From Maritimibacter sp. (lineage in GTDB: Bacteria; Pseudomonadota; Alphaproteobacteria; Rhodobacterales; Rhodobacteraceae): a stretch of DNA of 64,000 nt. The translations under genes and the position numbers were made by a program. Where the stretch lies: contig NZNT01000029.1 of the NCBI GenBank assembly GCA_002695005.1, positions 124,001 through 188,000 on the forward strand, given 5' to 3'. The notes under the pieces are model-generated. The model did no database searches, was not told where the DNA came from, and saw only the letters and a program-made list of their open reading frames with translations. Of the stretch, positions 1-9,463 are shown piece by piece; the first letter of the stretch is position 1; the number at the start of each line of letters is the position of its first letter.

Positions 1-680
1 AAGCGGAAGATCGGGCCGACGAGGTAGATGCCGGCGCCCACGACGAACGCGATGGCCCCCACCGTCACCAGCGCCACGCCCCAGCCCGGCAGACCGTCGA
101 CAAGGCTCATGCCACCGCCGTGGTCGCCCTCCGCCTCGGCCCCGTGCGCCATCGCATCGACCAGCTCGGGCATGGCGAGCAGCGGGATCAGCGCCAGCAT
201 GGGGATCACCGCGATGTCCTGAAACAGCAGCACCGAGAAGCTCGATTGACCGCCGTCCGACCGCATGAGTCCCTTCTCGCCCAGCGTTTGCAGCACGATG
301 GCAGTGGACGACAGCGCCAGCACCAGACCGACGGCGAGGCTGACCGACCACGGCTGGCCGAACACCAGCGCGACCCCCATCACCGCGAGCGTCGTCAGGC
401 CGACCTGCCCGCCGCCAAGGCCCAGAAGCCGTGCGCGCATCTCCCACAGCCGTTTCGGCTCAAGCTCCAGCCCGACGAGGAACAGCATCATGACGACACC
501 GAACTCGGCGAAATGCTGGATCTGGATGATGTCGACATGCAGCCACGCCAGAACGGGGCTGATCACGATTCCGGCGATGAGATAGCCCAGCACCGACCCC
601 AGCCCGAGGCGCGAGGCGATGGGCACAGCCACCACCCCCGCGATGAGAAACGTGAAGGCCAGAAGAAGAAAATCGGTCAT
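1..680 (-). CDS. KefB/RosB-type monovalent cation:proton antiporter, C-terminal part cut off by window edge
   Basis: Inner-membrane antiporter of the CPA2 family, exchanging K+ or Na+ for protons. The visible 226 codons start at ATG 680 (MTDFLLLAFTFLIAGVVAV) and run off the left edge. Family hallmarks are present: an early glycine-rich helix pair (VLGYLIAGIVISP), the conserved helix EFGVVMMLFLVGLELEP, the stretch ALSSTAIVLQTLGEKG and FQDIAVIPMLALIPLLA, followed by a hydrophilic His/Glu/Gly-rich loop and a further helix. Full-length relatives are about 600 residues with a C-terminal TrkA-N domain, which would lie outside the window, so KefB and KefC types cannot be separated. It is divergent from the SulP gene, with 140 bp between the starts. 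Confidence 0.88.
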   Translation of the reverse strand, partial: MTDFLLLAFTFLIAGVVAVPIASRLGLGSVLGYLIAGIVISPVLAWLHVDIIQIQHFAEFGVVMMLFLVGLELEPKRLWEMRARLLGLGGGQVGLTTLAVMGVALVFGQPWSVSLAVGLVLALSSTAIVLQTLGEKGLMRSDGGQSSFSVLLFQDIAVIPMLALIPLLAMPELVDAMAHGAEAEGDHGGGMSLVDGLPGWGVALVTVGAIAFVVGAGIYLVGPIFR

Positions 681-820
681 GTCACGTCCCCATATGCGCG
701 GTCCCGCCGTCAGCTTGGCGAAAAGGCCGGGGTTGTAAAGGACGCGCGCGACCATCGGTCCGTTGACAAGCCCTGCGAGAGGGCCAACACCTCTCCCATC
801 CCAACCCGCGCGGTGTCCCG

Positions 821-2086
821 GTGAAACCCAAGATCCTGACCACCCTCCGCACCTATTCCCGGGCGCTGTTCCTCGGCGATCTCGTCGCCGGGGTCACGGT
901 CGGGCTGGTCGCCGTGCCCCTCAGCCTCGCCATCGCCATCGCCTCGGGCGCGACTCCCGAACAGGGTCTGGTGACCGCCATCATCGGCGGCACGCTCGTC
1001 TCGCTTCTCGGGGGCAGCCGGGTGCAGATCGGCGGACCGACCGGGGCGTTCATCGTCGTGGTCTACGGCGTGATCGCGACGCACGGGATGGACGGGCTGA
1101 TCCTGGCCACGCTCATGGCGGGCGTCATCCTGATCGCGGCGGGGCTGTTGCGGGCCGGAAACCTCGTGGCCCATGTGCCGGAGCCGGTCATCAACGGCTT
1201 CACGCTGGGCATCGCGGTCATCATCGCGACAAGCCAGCTTCCCGACCTCATGGGCCTGACGGTGGCCGAGATGCCTGCCGAATTCACCGGCAAACTCGCC
1301 GCGATGTGGGAGGCGCGCGGATCGCTCCGTTTCGCCCCGATCCTTGTCGGGCTCGTCACCGGCGGGCTCATCATCGCGCTGCGCCGCTGGCTTCCGCCCC
1401 GCGTGCCGGGCCTGATCGTCGCTGTTGCGCTGGGGTCCGCCCTCGCGGCCCTTCCCGGCCTTGGGGTGGACACGATCGCGTCCCGCTTCGGGGATCTGCC
1501 GCGCCACCTGCCCGCGCCGTCGCTGCCGGAGGTGAGCCTGGAACGTCTCCGCGACCTCCTCCCGTCCGCCCTCGTGATCGCGTTCCTGGCGGGGGTGGAA
1601 TCGCTCCTGTCTGCCGTTGTGGCGGACCGGATGATCGGCGGGCCCCACCGGCCGCGCGCCGAGGTCAGCGCACAGGGCGTGGCCAACATCGGCTCGGCCC
1701 TGATGGGCGGCCTTCCTGTCACCGGTGCGATTGCCCGCACCGCAACGAATGTGAAGGCCGGCGGGCGCACCCCTGTCGCGGGTGTCATCCACGCCGCGAC
1801 GATCCTCGCCCTCATGCTGTTCGCCGCACCGCTCGCCGGTCACATGGCGCTGCCCGCGATGGCCGCGCTCCTCATCATCACCGCATGGAACATGGCGGAA
1901 CCGGACAAATGGCACAGCTACCTGCGCGCGCCCGGTCCCGACCGCGTGCTGATCGTGCTCACCATGGCGCTGACCGTACTGGTGGATCTCACCGTGGCCA
2001 TCGGGGTGGGCGTGGCGCTGGGCCTGCTGCTCAGGCGACGGGCACGCGGGCGCAGACCCGAAGACTGGACCCCGCGCGACCGCTAG
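821..2086 (+). CDS. SulP-family inorganic anion transporter lacking a STAS domain
   Basis: Membrane anion transporter (sulfate, bicarbonate or related anions) of the SLC26/SulP family. The start is GTG 821. Residues 15-130 carry the family core: FLGDLVAGVTVGLVAVPLSL, then GGSRVQIGGPTGAFIVVVYG, which is the SulP signature segment. About ten hydrophobic segments follow up to residue 400. The protein ends at residue 421 with a short Arg-rich tail (RRRARGRR) directly after the last helix, so the cytoplasmic STAS domain found in typical 550-residue members is missing. The stop codon shares a CTAG tetranucleotide with the stop of rlmH on the other strand. The substrate cannot be read from the sequence. 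Confidence 0.9.
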   Translation: MKPKILTTLRTYSRALFLGDLVAGVTVGLVAVPLSLAIAIASGATPEQGLVTAIIGGTLVSLLGGSRVQIGGPTGAFIVVVYGVIATHGMDGLILATLMAGVILIAAGLLRAGNLVAHVPEPVINGFTLGIAVIIATSQLPDLMGLTVAEMPAEFTGKLAAMWEARGSLRFAPILVGLVTGGLIIALRRWLPPRVPGLIVAVALGSALAALPGLGVDTIASRFGDLPRHLPAPSLPEVSLERLRDLLPSALVIAFLAGVESLLSAVVADRMIGGPHRPRAEVSAQGVANIGSALMGGLPVTGAIARTATNVKAGGRTPVAGVIHAATILALMLFAAPLAGHMALPAMAALLIITAWNMAEPDKWHSYLRAPGPDRVLIVLTMALTVLVDLTVAIGVGVALGLLLRRRARGRRPEDWTPRDR

Positions 2087-2553
2087 ACCCGGTGATAGGG
2101 CCCGCCCGCCAGAATCGTTGCCGCGCGGTAGAGCTGTTCGCTCAGCATCGCGCGGGCCAGCATGTGGGGCCAGACCATCTTGCCGAACGACAGCGTAGCA
2201 TCGCAGCTCACCCGTAGGTCGGGGTCGAGCCCGTCGGCCCCGCCGATGAGGAACGCGACATCGCCGCGGCCCTGATCGCGCCATCCGGCGAGGCTGTCCC
2301 CGAACTCGGGCGAGGTCTGCACCCGCCCCCGCTCGTCCAGCGCCACGCGCACCGCCCCATCCGGCACGGCGCGCGACAAAAGGGCGGCCTCGGCAATCAT
2401 GCCGCCACCCTTCTTGTCCTCGACTTCGTGGATGGTGAGCGGGCCAAGGCCCAGCGCGCGCCCGGTACGGTCGAACCGGGTGACATAGGTGTCGATCAGG
2501 TCGCGCTCGGGGCCGGCACGCAGCCGCCCCACAGCGACGATATGAACCCGCAT
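2083..2553 (-). CDS. rlmH: 23S rRNA (pseudouridine1915-N3)-methyltransferase RlmH
   Basis: SPOUT-class methyltransferase that methylates pseudouridine 1915 of helix 69 in 23S rRNA, acting on assembled 70S ribosomes. The chosen start MRVHIVAVGRLRAGPERDLI gives 156 residues, the normal RlmH length; an upstream in-frame ATG would add 13 non-homologous residues. The C-terminal SAM-binding knot is visible as VAFLIGGADGLDP and the family signature SFGKMVWPHMLARAMLSEQLY at residues 122-142. Its ATG overlaps the rsfS stop (TGATG), so the two are translationally coupled; rsfS-rlmH is a very common bacterial pair. Confidence 0.96.
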   Translation of the reverse strand: MRVHIVAVGRLRAGPERDLIDTYVTRFDRTGRALGLGPLTIHEVEDKKGGGMIAEAALLSRAVPDGAVRVALDERGRVQTSPEFGDSLAGWRDQGRGDVAFLIGGADGLDPDLRVSCDATLSFGKMVWPHMLARAMLSEQLYRAATILAGGPYHRV

Positions 2554-2921
2554 CAGGCCTTGGCGGGGGCCGCAGCCTCGGGGGTCATCCACATCTTCTC
2601 AAGCTGATAGAAGTCGCGAACTTCCGGCCGGAAGACGTGAACGATCACGTCGCCCGTGTCGATCAGAACCCAGTCGCCCTGATCCTTGCCCTCGACCTTG
2701 CAGATCAAGCCCATCTCCTGCTTGAGACGGTCCGTCAGCTTCTCGGAAATCGCCGCGACCTGCCGGGTCGAACGGCCCGAGCAGATGACCATGGCGTCCG
2801 CCATAGCCGACTTGCCGCGCAGATCGATGGTCACGATCTCTTCGGCCTTGTCGTCTTCGAGCGATGAGAGAACGGTGTCGAGGATCGTCTCACTCGACGG
2901 GGTAACAGGCGGTCTGGTCAT
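2553..2921 (-). CDS. rsfS: Ribosomal silencing factor RsfS
   Basis: RsfS binds ribosomal protein L14 (uL14) and blocks 30S-50S joining when nutrients are short. The core is clear: SSLEDDKAEEIVTIDLRGKS, then ADAMVICSGRSTRQVAAISE, and the C-terminal signature GDVIVHVFRPEVRDFYQLEK. The reading frame stays open upstream to 3155, so the start is a judgement. ATG 2921 (MTRPPVTPSSETILDTVL) gives 122 residues, near the family length, and it is overlapped ATGA-fashion by a short ORF that has its own strong ribosome-binding site. ATG 3002 would add 27 unconserved residues. A rare CTG start at 2972 would also sit 8 nt from the same AAGGAGG. Confidence 0.93.
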   Translation of the reverse strand: MTRPPVTPSSETILDTVLSSLEDDKAEEIVTIDLRGKSAMADAMVICSGRSTRQVAAISEKLTDRLKQEMGLICKVEGKDQGDWVLIDTGDVIVHVFRPEVRDFYQLEKMWMTPEAAAPAKA

Positions 2922-2977
2922 TCCGCCCAATCCCGCGGTCGGCACTTCGACCGCTTCTGGATGATAAGACAGGACAT
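2918..2977 (-). CDS. Possible 19-residue leader ORF translationally coupled to rsfS
   Basis: A short frame (MSCLIIQKRSKCRPRDWAE) begins at ATG 2977, three bases after a consensus AAGGAGG, and its TGA overlaps the preferred rsfS ATG as ATGA. The rsfS ATG itself has no well-spaced Shine-Dalgarno, which makes ribosome hand-over from this ORF plausible. It has no recognisable homology. The alternative is that the AAGGAGG serves an in-frame CTG start for rsfS (8 nt spacing) and the short frame is incidental. Confidence 0.4.
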   Translation of the reverse strand: MSCLIIQKRSKCRPRDWAE

Positions 2978-3051
2978 TGTCCTCCTTCGTTGCACGCCGC
3001 ATGGGTCCCCGGCGCTGGGATACGTTGAAAGTATCATTCTTTTCCCGATTT

Positions 3052-4470
3052 TCAATTATCGCTTTCCCCTGCTTCGGCCACTTTTCGCGGATCGTTGAGA
3101 TGGCGCACCTCCCGCTGCGGGAAGGGGATGGAGATGCCGTTCGCCTGAAACGCATCCCAAAGCGCGAGATAGACGTTGCCCCGGATGTTCGTCAGCCCCC
3201 CGGTCGGGTCGTCGATCCAGAACCGCAGGATGTAGTCGACCGAGGAATCGCCGAACCCCACGATATGGCAGACGGGCGGGCGGAAACTCAGCACCCGGTT
3301 CACGCTCTGCGCCGCGTCGATCGCCACCTTGCGCACCTTGTGAGGATCGTCGCCATAGGCGGTGCCGAAGAAGATATCGAGCCGCACGAAGGCGTTGGTA
3401 TGGGACCAGTTCACCACCTGCCCGGTGATGAGATCCTCGTTCGGGATCAGGTATTCCTTGCCGTCCCGCGTCACGACGCTGACGTAACGCGCCCCCAGTT
3501 GCTCGATCCAGCCGAAGGTATCGCCCAGGCTGATGACGTCCCCCGGCTTGATCGACTTGTCGAGCAGGATAATGACCCCTGAGACGAGGTTCGACACCAC
3601 CTTCTGCAAGCCGAAACCAAGACCCACGCCGATGGCACCCGACAGCACCGCGAGGCCGGTGAGGTCCACGCCCACCACCCTGAGCCCGATGAAGATCGCG
3701 GCGGCATAGAGCAGCATTTGCAGGAACTTGATGACCAGCACCTGCATCGACGGGCTGATGTCCGAGCTTTTCTTGATCCGCGCCGACGAATTGATCGAGA
3801 TGAAGCGCGCTGCAAACAAAAGCGCGCCCAATATCGCGATGGCCTGAATGACCATCCAGACCGACAGCCGCATCTCGCCTGCATGAATCGCCATGCCGTC
3901 AAGCAGCGCGACCGTCTCTTCCTCGAGGTTCAGGATCGAGATCGTGACCCAGATCCACCCGGCAGTGCGCACAAGCCCCCGCAAAAAGGCGTTGGTGATG
4001 AACCGCGCGAGGATCGCGATGATGAGCCAGGCGAGCGCGAGTTGCGCGATGATCGCGAGCAGGTAGGAGCGTGAGGGCCACGTCACCTCCCGCATAATCC
4101 AGACGGTCGGCCAGACCAGCGCCACGAAGGTGATAAGCTTGATCCGCCGGTGCAGCATCACGCCAAAGCGCATCCGCCACTTGGGCCAGTTCTCGCGGCT
4201 GCGCAGCCAGCCGTGGTAGCGTGGCGCGACCAGCCGCGCGATCAGATAGGCCAACAGCACGATGAGGAGCGCGATCCCGACCTGATAGGCATTCCAGGGC
4301 CGGAGCAGCCCCTGCGCGAAGGTCGCGGCCTGCGAGAACAGGTCGAGCGCGACATCTTCGGGCGCGGGTGTCGGTGCGCCTGCCCCGACGGTTCCGGCTC
4401 CGGTGGTGGCATCCGCCCCGGATTGCGCCTCGGCGGTTCCCGGTCCGGTCGCGGTGTCGTGGCTGGCCAT
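3052..4470 (-). CDS. MscS-family small-conductance mechanosensitive channel, long form
   Basis: Inner-membrane channel gated by membrane tension. The start MASHDTATGPGTAEAQ at 4470 is preceded by a GGAGCGAT ribosome-binding sequence; an upstream in-frame ATG adds 19 unlikely residues. After an Ala/Gly/Thr-rich N-terminus, six or so hydrophobic segments (about residues 60-290) precede the MscS pore helix AIGVGLGFGLQKVVSNLVSG and the start of the beta domain (LLDKSIKPGDVISLGDTFG), with a typical cytoplasmic vestibule to residue 472. At 472 residues it is longer than E. coli MscS (286), matching the extended MscS-like channels common in Alphaproteobacteria. The stop lies about 130 bp upstream of the rsfS start. 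Confidence 0.92.
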   Translation of the reverse strand: MASHDTATGPGTAEAQSGADATTGAGTVGAGAPTPAPEDVALDLFSQAATFAQGLLRPWNAYQVGIALLIVLLAYLIARLVAPRYHGWLRSRENWPKWRMRFGVMLHRRIKLITFVALVWPTVWIMREVTWPSRSYLLAIIAQLALAWLIIAILARFITNAFLRGLVRTAGWIWVTISILNLEEETVALLDGMAIHAGEMRLSVWMVIQAIAILGALLFAARFISINSSARIKKSSDISPSMQVLVIKFLQMLLYAAAIFIGLRVVGVDLTGLAVLSGAIGVGLGFGLQKVVSNLVSGVIILLDKSIKPGDVISLGDTFGWIEQLGARYVSVVTRDGKEYLIPNEDLITGQVVNWSHTNAFVRLDIFFGTAYGDDPHKVRKVAIDAAQSVNRVLSFRPPVCHIVGFGDSSVDYILRFWIDDPTGGLTNIRGNVYLALWDAFQANGISIPFPQREVRHLNDPRKVAEAGESDN

Positions 4471-4625
4471 ATCGCTCCTATCCTCTTGTCGAGGTTCGCA
4501 AATTCCGGGGCACCCGTCCAGTGACACGCGCGTGTCCCGTGACCTTACGTTTCCGGCGTGGCCCCCGCTTTTCCGGTTGCCCTGCGCCGCGCGCCAATCA
4601 ACCCTGTGGTCAAGGGAGGATCACC

Positions 4626-6194
4626 ATGACCGACAGCCAAGCTCAGATTGCCCGCGCCGGACGCGACACCATCGCGGACGCCCTGTCACGGGCGACGCGC
4701 CGGTTCGGTGACGCGACCGCGCTCCATTTCGCCGACCGGACATGGAGCTTTTCGGACCTCTACGACGCTGCCGGCCGGGTGGCCGCGCACCTCCTCGCCG
4801 CCGGGCTGTCGCCGGGCGACCGTGTCGCGGCCTATGGACGCAACTCCGATGCCTACCTCGTCCTCTACCTCGCCTGTTGCCGGGGCGGGTTCATACACGT
4901 TCCCATCAACTATGCGCTCGTGGGGCGCGAGCTTCGCTATATCCTCGATAATTCAGGCGCACAGGCGCTCTTCGTCGATCCCGCCCTGGCCGACCTTGCC
5001 GATGATGTGCTGTCGGCCATGCCGCCGCTAGCCCTGACCGGCACGCTCCACGGCGGCGCGAATGCGGACGTGCTCCGGCTCGCACAGGACAGCAGCATCG
5101 CCGTGCCCGCCGACCTTGGCGAAGCCATCGGCCCCGAAGACCTCGTCCAGCTTCTCTACACCTCCGGCACCACCGCCGCCCCCAAGGGCGCGATGATGAG
5201 CCACCGGGCCCTGCTGGCCGAATACACCTCCTGCATCGTCGAGCTTGGGTTCTCCTCGGCCGACCGCGCGCTCGCCGGTCTGCCGCTCTACCACTCCGCC
5301 CAGATGCACGTCTTCACGCTGCCCCAGTTCCTCGTCGGCGCGACCACATGGCTGATCGAAGCCCCCGCGCCCGACCTCTGCCTCGACCTGATCGAGCGGC
5401 ACGCCATCACCTCCTTCTTCGCCCCACCGACGGTCTGGATCAGCCTCCTGCGCGCGCCCGCCTTCGACGAGCGCGACCTCACCAGCCTGCAATATGTCTA
5501 TTACGGCGCGTCGATCATGCCGGTCCCGGTGTTGCAGGAACTGCGCGAACGTCTGCCCGGTGCCGCGCCCTACAATTGTTACGGGCAAAGCGAAATCGGC
5601 CCGCTCGCCACCGTGCTGCGCCCCGAGGAACACGCCGACCGCCCGGCCTCGGCAGGGCGTCCGATCTACAACGTCGAGACGCGGCTTGTGGACGAGGACA
5701 TGCGCGACGTCGCCCCCGGCGAACAGGGCGAAATCGTCCACCGCTCGCCCCAGCTCCTCTCCGGCTACTGGGACAAGCCCGAGGCGACGGCGGAGGCCTT
5801 CGCGGGCGGCTGGTTCCACTCCGGCGACGTGGGCGTGAGGGACGAAGCGGGCTATATCACCATCGTCGACCGCACCAAGGACATCATCAAGACAGGCGGC
5901 ACGATGGTCGCCTCCCGCGAGGTCGAGGAGGTGCTGTTCACCCATCCCGCCGTCCACGAGGTCGCGGTCATCGCCCTGCCGCACGAAAAGTGGGTCGAAG
6001 CGGTGACCGCGGTCATCGTTCTACGCGACGGAGCCGAGGTGACCGAGGCGGAATTGCACGATTTCGCCGCCGAAAACCTCGCCGGATTCAAGCTGCCCAA
6101 GGCCGTGGTGTTCACCGATGAACTGCCGCGCAACACGGCGGGCAAGATCCTCAAACGCGAACTACGCGAGGCGCACAAGACCCTGTTCGGCTGA
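4626..6194 (+). CDS. Acyl-CoA synthetase (AMP-forming ligase)
   Basis: ANL-superfamily ligase activating a carboxylic acid to an acyl-AMP and then acyl-CoA. The start at ATG 4626 follows a GGGAGGA ribosome-binding site and gives 522 residues. The phosphate-binding A3 loop is LLYTSGTTAAPKGAMMSH (about residues 176-193); A5 is NCYGQSEIGP; A7/A8 are GGWFHSGDVGVRDEAGYI and VDRTKDIIKTGG; the catalytic lysine motif A10 is NTAGKILKRELR near the C-terminus. It resembles FadD/long-chain or fatty-acid CoA ligases, but the exact acid cannot be told from motifs. It stands alone, convergent with the SOUL gene 4 bp away. Confidence 0.92.
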   Translation: MTDSQAQIARAGRDTIADALSRATRRFGDATALHFADRTWSFSDLYDAAGRVAAHLLAAGLSPGDRVAAYGRNSDAYLVLYLACCRGGFIHVPINYALVGRELRYILDNSGAQALFVDPALADLADDVLSAMPPLALTGTLHGGANADVLRLAQDSSIAVPADLGEAIGPEDLVQLLYTSGTTAAPKGAMMSHRALLAEYTSCIVELGFSSADRALAGLPLYHSAQMHVFTLPQFLVGATTWLIEAPAPDLCLDLIERHAITSFFAPPTVWISLLRAPAFDERDLTSLQYVYYGASIMPVPVLQELRERLPGAAPYNCYGQSEIGPLATVLRPEEHADRPASAGRPIYNVETRLVDEDMRDVAPGEQGEIVHRSPQLLSGYWDKPEATAEAFAGGWFHSGDVGVRDEAGYITIVDRTKDIIKTGGTMVASREVEEVLFTHPAVHEVAVIALPHEKWVEAVTAVIVLRDGAEVTEAELHDFAAENLAGFKLPKAVVFTDELPRNTAGKILKRELREAHKTLFG

Positions 6195-6198
6195 CGCC

Positions 6199-6834
6199 TC
6201 AGCGCAGCGGGAAAGACACCTCGTTGCGCCGGTTCATCGGCAGGGTGAAGGGATCGTCGTAAAACGCGTAGCTCGGCGTCGGATCGACCGCGACCCCGTT
6301 GCGCCGGGCGATCTCCTCCAATTCCGTTACCTTTTCGGTCAACCGCGATTGCGTCGGCCGCCCGGAAAAGGCAAGCGCGATGCGCCGTTCGGGCCGGGTC
6401 TCGCGAAACCGGATTGCGTCGCTGTCGGGGTCGGGCAGGGTCGCCAGCGTGTAGTCGGCGGGCATCATGAAGGTGACGGTCCAGAGCGACCCGTCGCCGG
6501 TCTGCGTCACCGGCACGGTCATGGCGATCTTTTCCTTCGGCGTCTGGGTCACGGGCGCGGTCATGTCGACCTTTGCCTTGGAGCGGTTGCCGCCAAAGAT
6601 ATAGCCCGCAAGGACCGAGAACCCCCGGCTGCGCGCGCTGTCCGCGTCGCCCCGCACGGTGACTTCGGCAAGGATATGGGGCGCATACCGGCGCACCTCC
6701 GCACCCTCCACGCGCGCCTCGACCGTGTAGGTCGGCGCTTCGTATCCGTGATAACGCCCTTCGGCGGTGGCGAGCGATCCGCTCAACCCGAACCCCGCCG
6801 CGAGCGTCGCGACTTTTGCCAGCGTTCCCGCCAT
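6199..6834 (-). CDS. SOUL heme-binding family protein with N-terminal signal
   Basis: Member of the SOUL/HBP heme-binding family. The signature is the N-terminal YTVEARVEGAEVRRYAPHIL, then the GYIFGGNRSKAKVDMTAPVT segment with the Met-Thr-Ala-Pro-Val motif, a repeated IAMTVPVT, and the C-terminal PMNRRNEVSFPL that closes the fold. An N-terminal hydrophobic stretch (LAKVATLAAGFGLSGSLATA) suggests export to the periplasm. The length of 211 residues is usual. Heme or tetrapyrrole binding is known for animal relatives; the bacterial role is not established. Confidence 0.9.
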   Translation of the reverse strand: MAGTLAKVATLAAGFGLSGSLATAEGRYHGYEAPTYTVEARVEGAEVRRYAPHILAEVTVRGDADSARSRGFSVLAGYIFGGNRSKAKVDMTAPVTQTPKEKIAMTVPVTQTGDGSLWTVTFMMPADYTLATLPDPDSDAIRFRETRPERRIALAFSGRPTQSRLTEKVTELEEIARRNGVAVDPTPSYAFYDDPFTLPMNRRNEVSFPLR

Positions 6835-6906
6835 CGGTGTCTCCTGTGCTGATGTGCGAGTATTACGCGGAAACGCCGCGACCAGATCACCGGCGGGCCG
6901 GGCGCG

Positions 6907-7707
6907 TCAGGCCGTCAGACGCTGCGCCGAGGCCGAGAACATGACCACCATCCGCTCAGGCACATGCCGCAGGCCACAGGCCCGAAGCATCGCCCGCGAC
7001 GGCGCATTGTCCGCCGCCGCGAACTCGGTCGTGCCCGAAGCGCCCAGTTCGTCCACCGCGACGAGGTTGGCGATGGCATCCACCGTCTTGCCCAGTCCCA
7101 GCCCGCGCAACGCCGGATCGACCGCCGCCAGCCCGACCCAGGCGACCCCCGACAACCAGGAATGATGGTTATGTGTCAGCCCGGCAAAGGCGGTGGCCGC
7201 AATGCTCCCGTCCCCGTTGCGCAGGATCACCGCACGCGCCGGAAACAGCTCCCCCGCCAGCGCCCGCTTGGAGAAGGGCGAAATCCCGTGCTCCACCAGA
7301 AACGCCTGCATCTCGTGCAGCGCCTTCGCGTCGATCTCGTCCGAAGGCTGGCGCGTCACGCCCTCTGGCAGCCCCTGCGCCACGATCTTCCCGCAAGCCG
7401 CCCGCACGTCGTCCGCATCACCAAGGAACAGGTCCCAGAAATGCGGCTTGGGCGACAGTGACGCGAACTCGTGCTCGGCGGTCAGGATCACCTCGCCCGT
7501 CACCCCACGCACCGATACGACACCTTCGCGCGCCAGCCCCTCGCGCAGCCGGTCCCAGCCGAAGGCCTCCGGATCGTCGGCCGTCAGCACCCGCGCATGG
7601 ACCACCGCACCGGGCATATCACGCATCGTGGCGACGTCCGCATCCCGCGCGGCTTGCAGCGCGCGGGTCGTCTCGTCCCCGAAAAACGGGTCATCCTCAG
7701 GCTTCAT
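6907..7707 (-). CDS. GNAT-family N-acetyltransferase
   Basis: Predicted cytoplasmic acetyl-CoA-dependent acetyltransferase of 266 residues. The acetyl-CoA-binding motif A is visible in the C-terminal third (VGLAAVDPALRGLGLGKTVD), followed by the EFAAADNAPSRAMLRACGLR stretch typical of GNAT motif B. The N-terminal 110 residues (DPEAFGWDRLREGLAREGVV and onward) have no recognisable motif. The start MKPEDDPFFGDETT at 7707 is the only good one. The substrate is unknown and no neighbour suggests one. Confidence 0.82.
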   Translation of the reverse strand: MKPEDDPFFGDETTRALQAARDADVATMRDMPGAVVHARVLTADDPEAFGWDRLREGLAREGVVSVRGVTGEVILTAEHEFASLSPKPHFWDLFLGDADDVRAACGKIVAQGLPEGVTRQPSDEIDAKALHEMQAFLVEHGISPFSKRALAGELFPARAVILRNGDGSIAATAFAGLTHNHHSWLSGVAWVGLAAVDPALRGLGLGKTVDAIANLVAVDELGASGTTEFAAADNAPSRAMLRACGLRHVPERMVVMFSASAQRLTA

Positions 7708-7755
7708 CGGCCGCTCCTGGTGAGTTTCCCCTTACCGTAGCACGAAACCCCACGC

Positions 7756-7782
7756 TTGCGAGACTCGGCCGCACGGTATAAA
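7756..7782 (+). promoter_or_regulatory. Putative promoter ahead of leuC leader region
   Basis: TTGCGA (7756-7761) and TATAAA (7777-7782) are separated by 15 nt. Transcription would be expected to begin near 7789, two or three bases before the ATG of a 28-codon ORF and about 148 nt before leuC. The assignment rests on consensus resemblance alone. Confidence 0.4.
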
Positions 7783-7791
7783 TGCGCCTGC

Positions 7792-7878
7792 ATGACACGG
7801 ATTTTCGACATGGACGACCGCGCCCGCCTGCCTTGGCGGTTCCACGGCGCGACGCTCACGATCCTCGCCTGCCTCTAA
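7792..7878 (+). CDS. Possible leaderless 28-codon leader peptide upstream of leuC
   Basis: The frame ATG 7792 to TAA 7878 encodes [20 protein letters not shown] followed by TLTILACL. Four of the 28 codons are leucine, three of them CTC, and three of these fall in the last seven codons before the stop. It starts right where the putative TATAAA promoter would begin transcription. Leucine-rich leader peptides control leu operons by attenuation in many proteobacteria, so a link to leuC is attractive, but I could not draw a convincing terminator/antiterminator pair in the 58 nt before leuC. Confidence 0.35.
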   Translation: MTRIFDMDDRARLPWRFHGATLTILACL

Positions 7879-7936
7879 GCCCGGCGACACCTTCCGCACG
7901 TCCGAATTTCGAACATTTCCCCTAGGAGAAAACCCC

Positions 7937-9343
<1,407 letters not shown>

Positions 9344-9351
9344 CTTGGGCC

Positions 9352-9429
9352 GGGCCGCGTATGCACGATCGTATGTACAGTGTGTGCACACCATGTGCAC
9401 ACGCGGTGCACCCCGATTTGCCGCGGCCC
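9352..9429 (+). repeat. Phased GTGCAC tandem array inside an inverted repeat, leuC-leuD intercistronic
   Basis: Three perfect GTGCAC palindromes start at 9384, 9395 and 9406, exactly 11 bp apart. Two degenerate copies precede them (ATGCAC at 9361, ATGTAC at 9373). The array lies between the arms of an 8-bp inverted repeat, GGGCCGCG (9352-9359) and CGCGGCCC (9422-9429). It could be a helically phased protein-binding array or an RNA structure between leuC and leuD. No known operator was recognised. Confidence 0.75.
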
Positions 9430-9463
9430 CGCCTGTTAACACATCAACATATGGTATGACCAA

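Noticed and set aside
710-2284. Long antisense open frame (524 codons) opposite sulP
   Set aside because: It runs through the SulP coding region in reverse with repeated Arg/Gly/Pro/Asp composition typical of high-GC shadow frames. SulP has clear family motifs.
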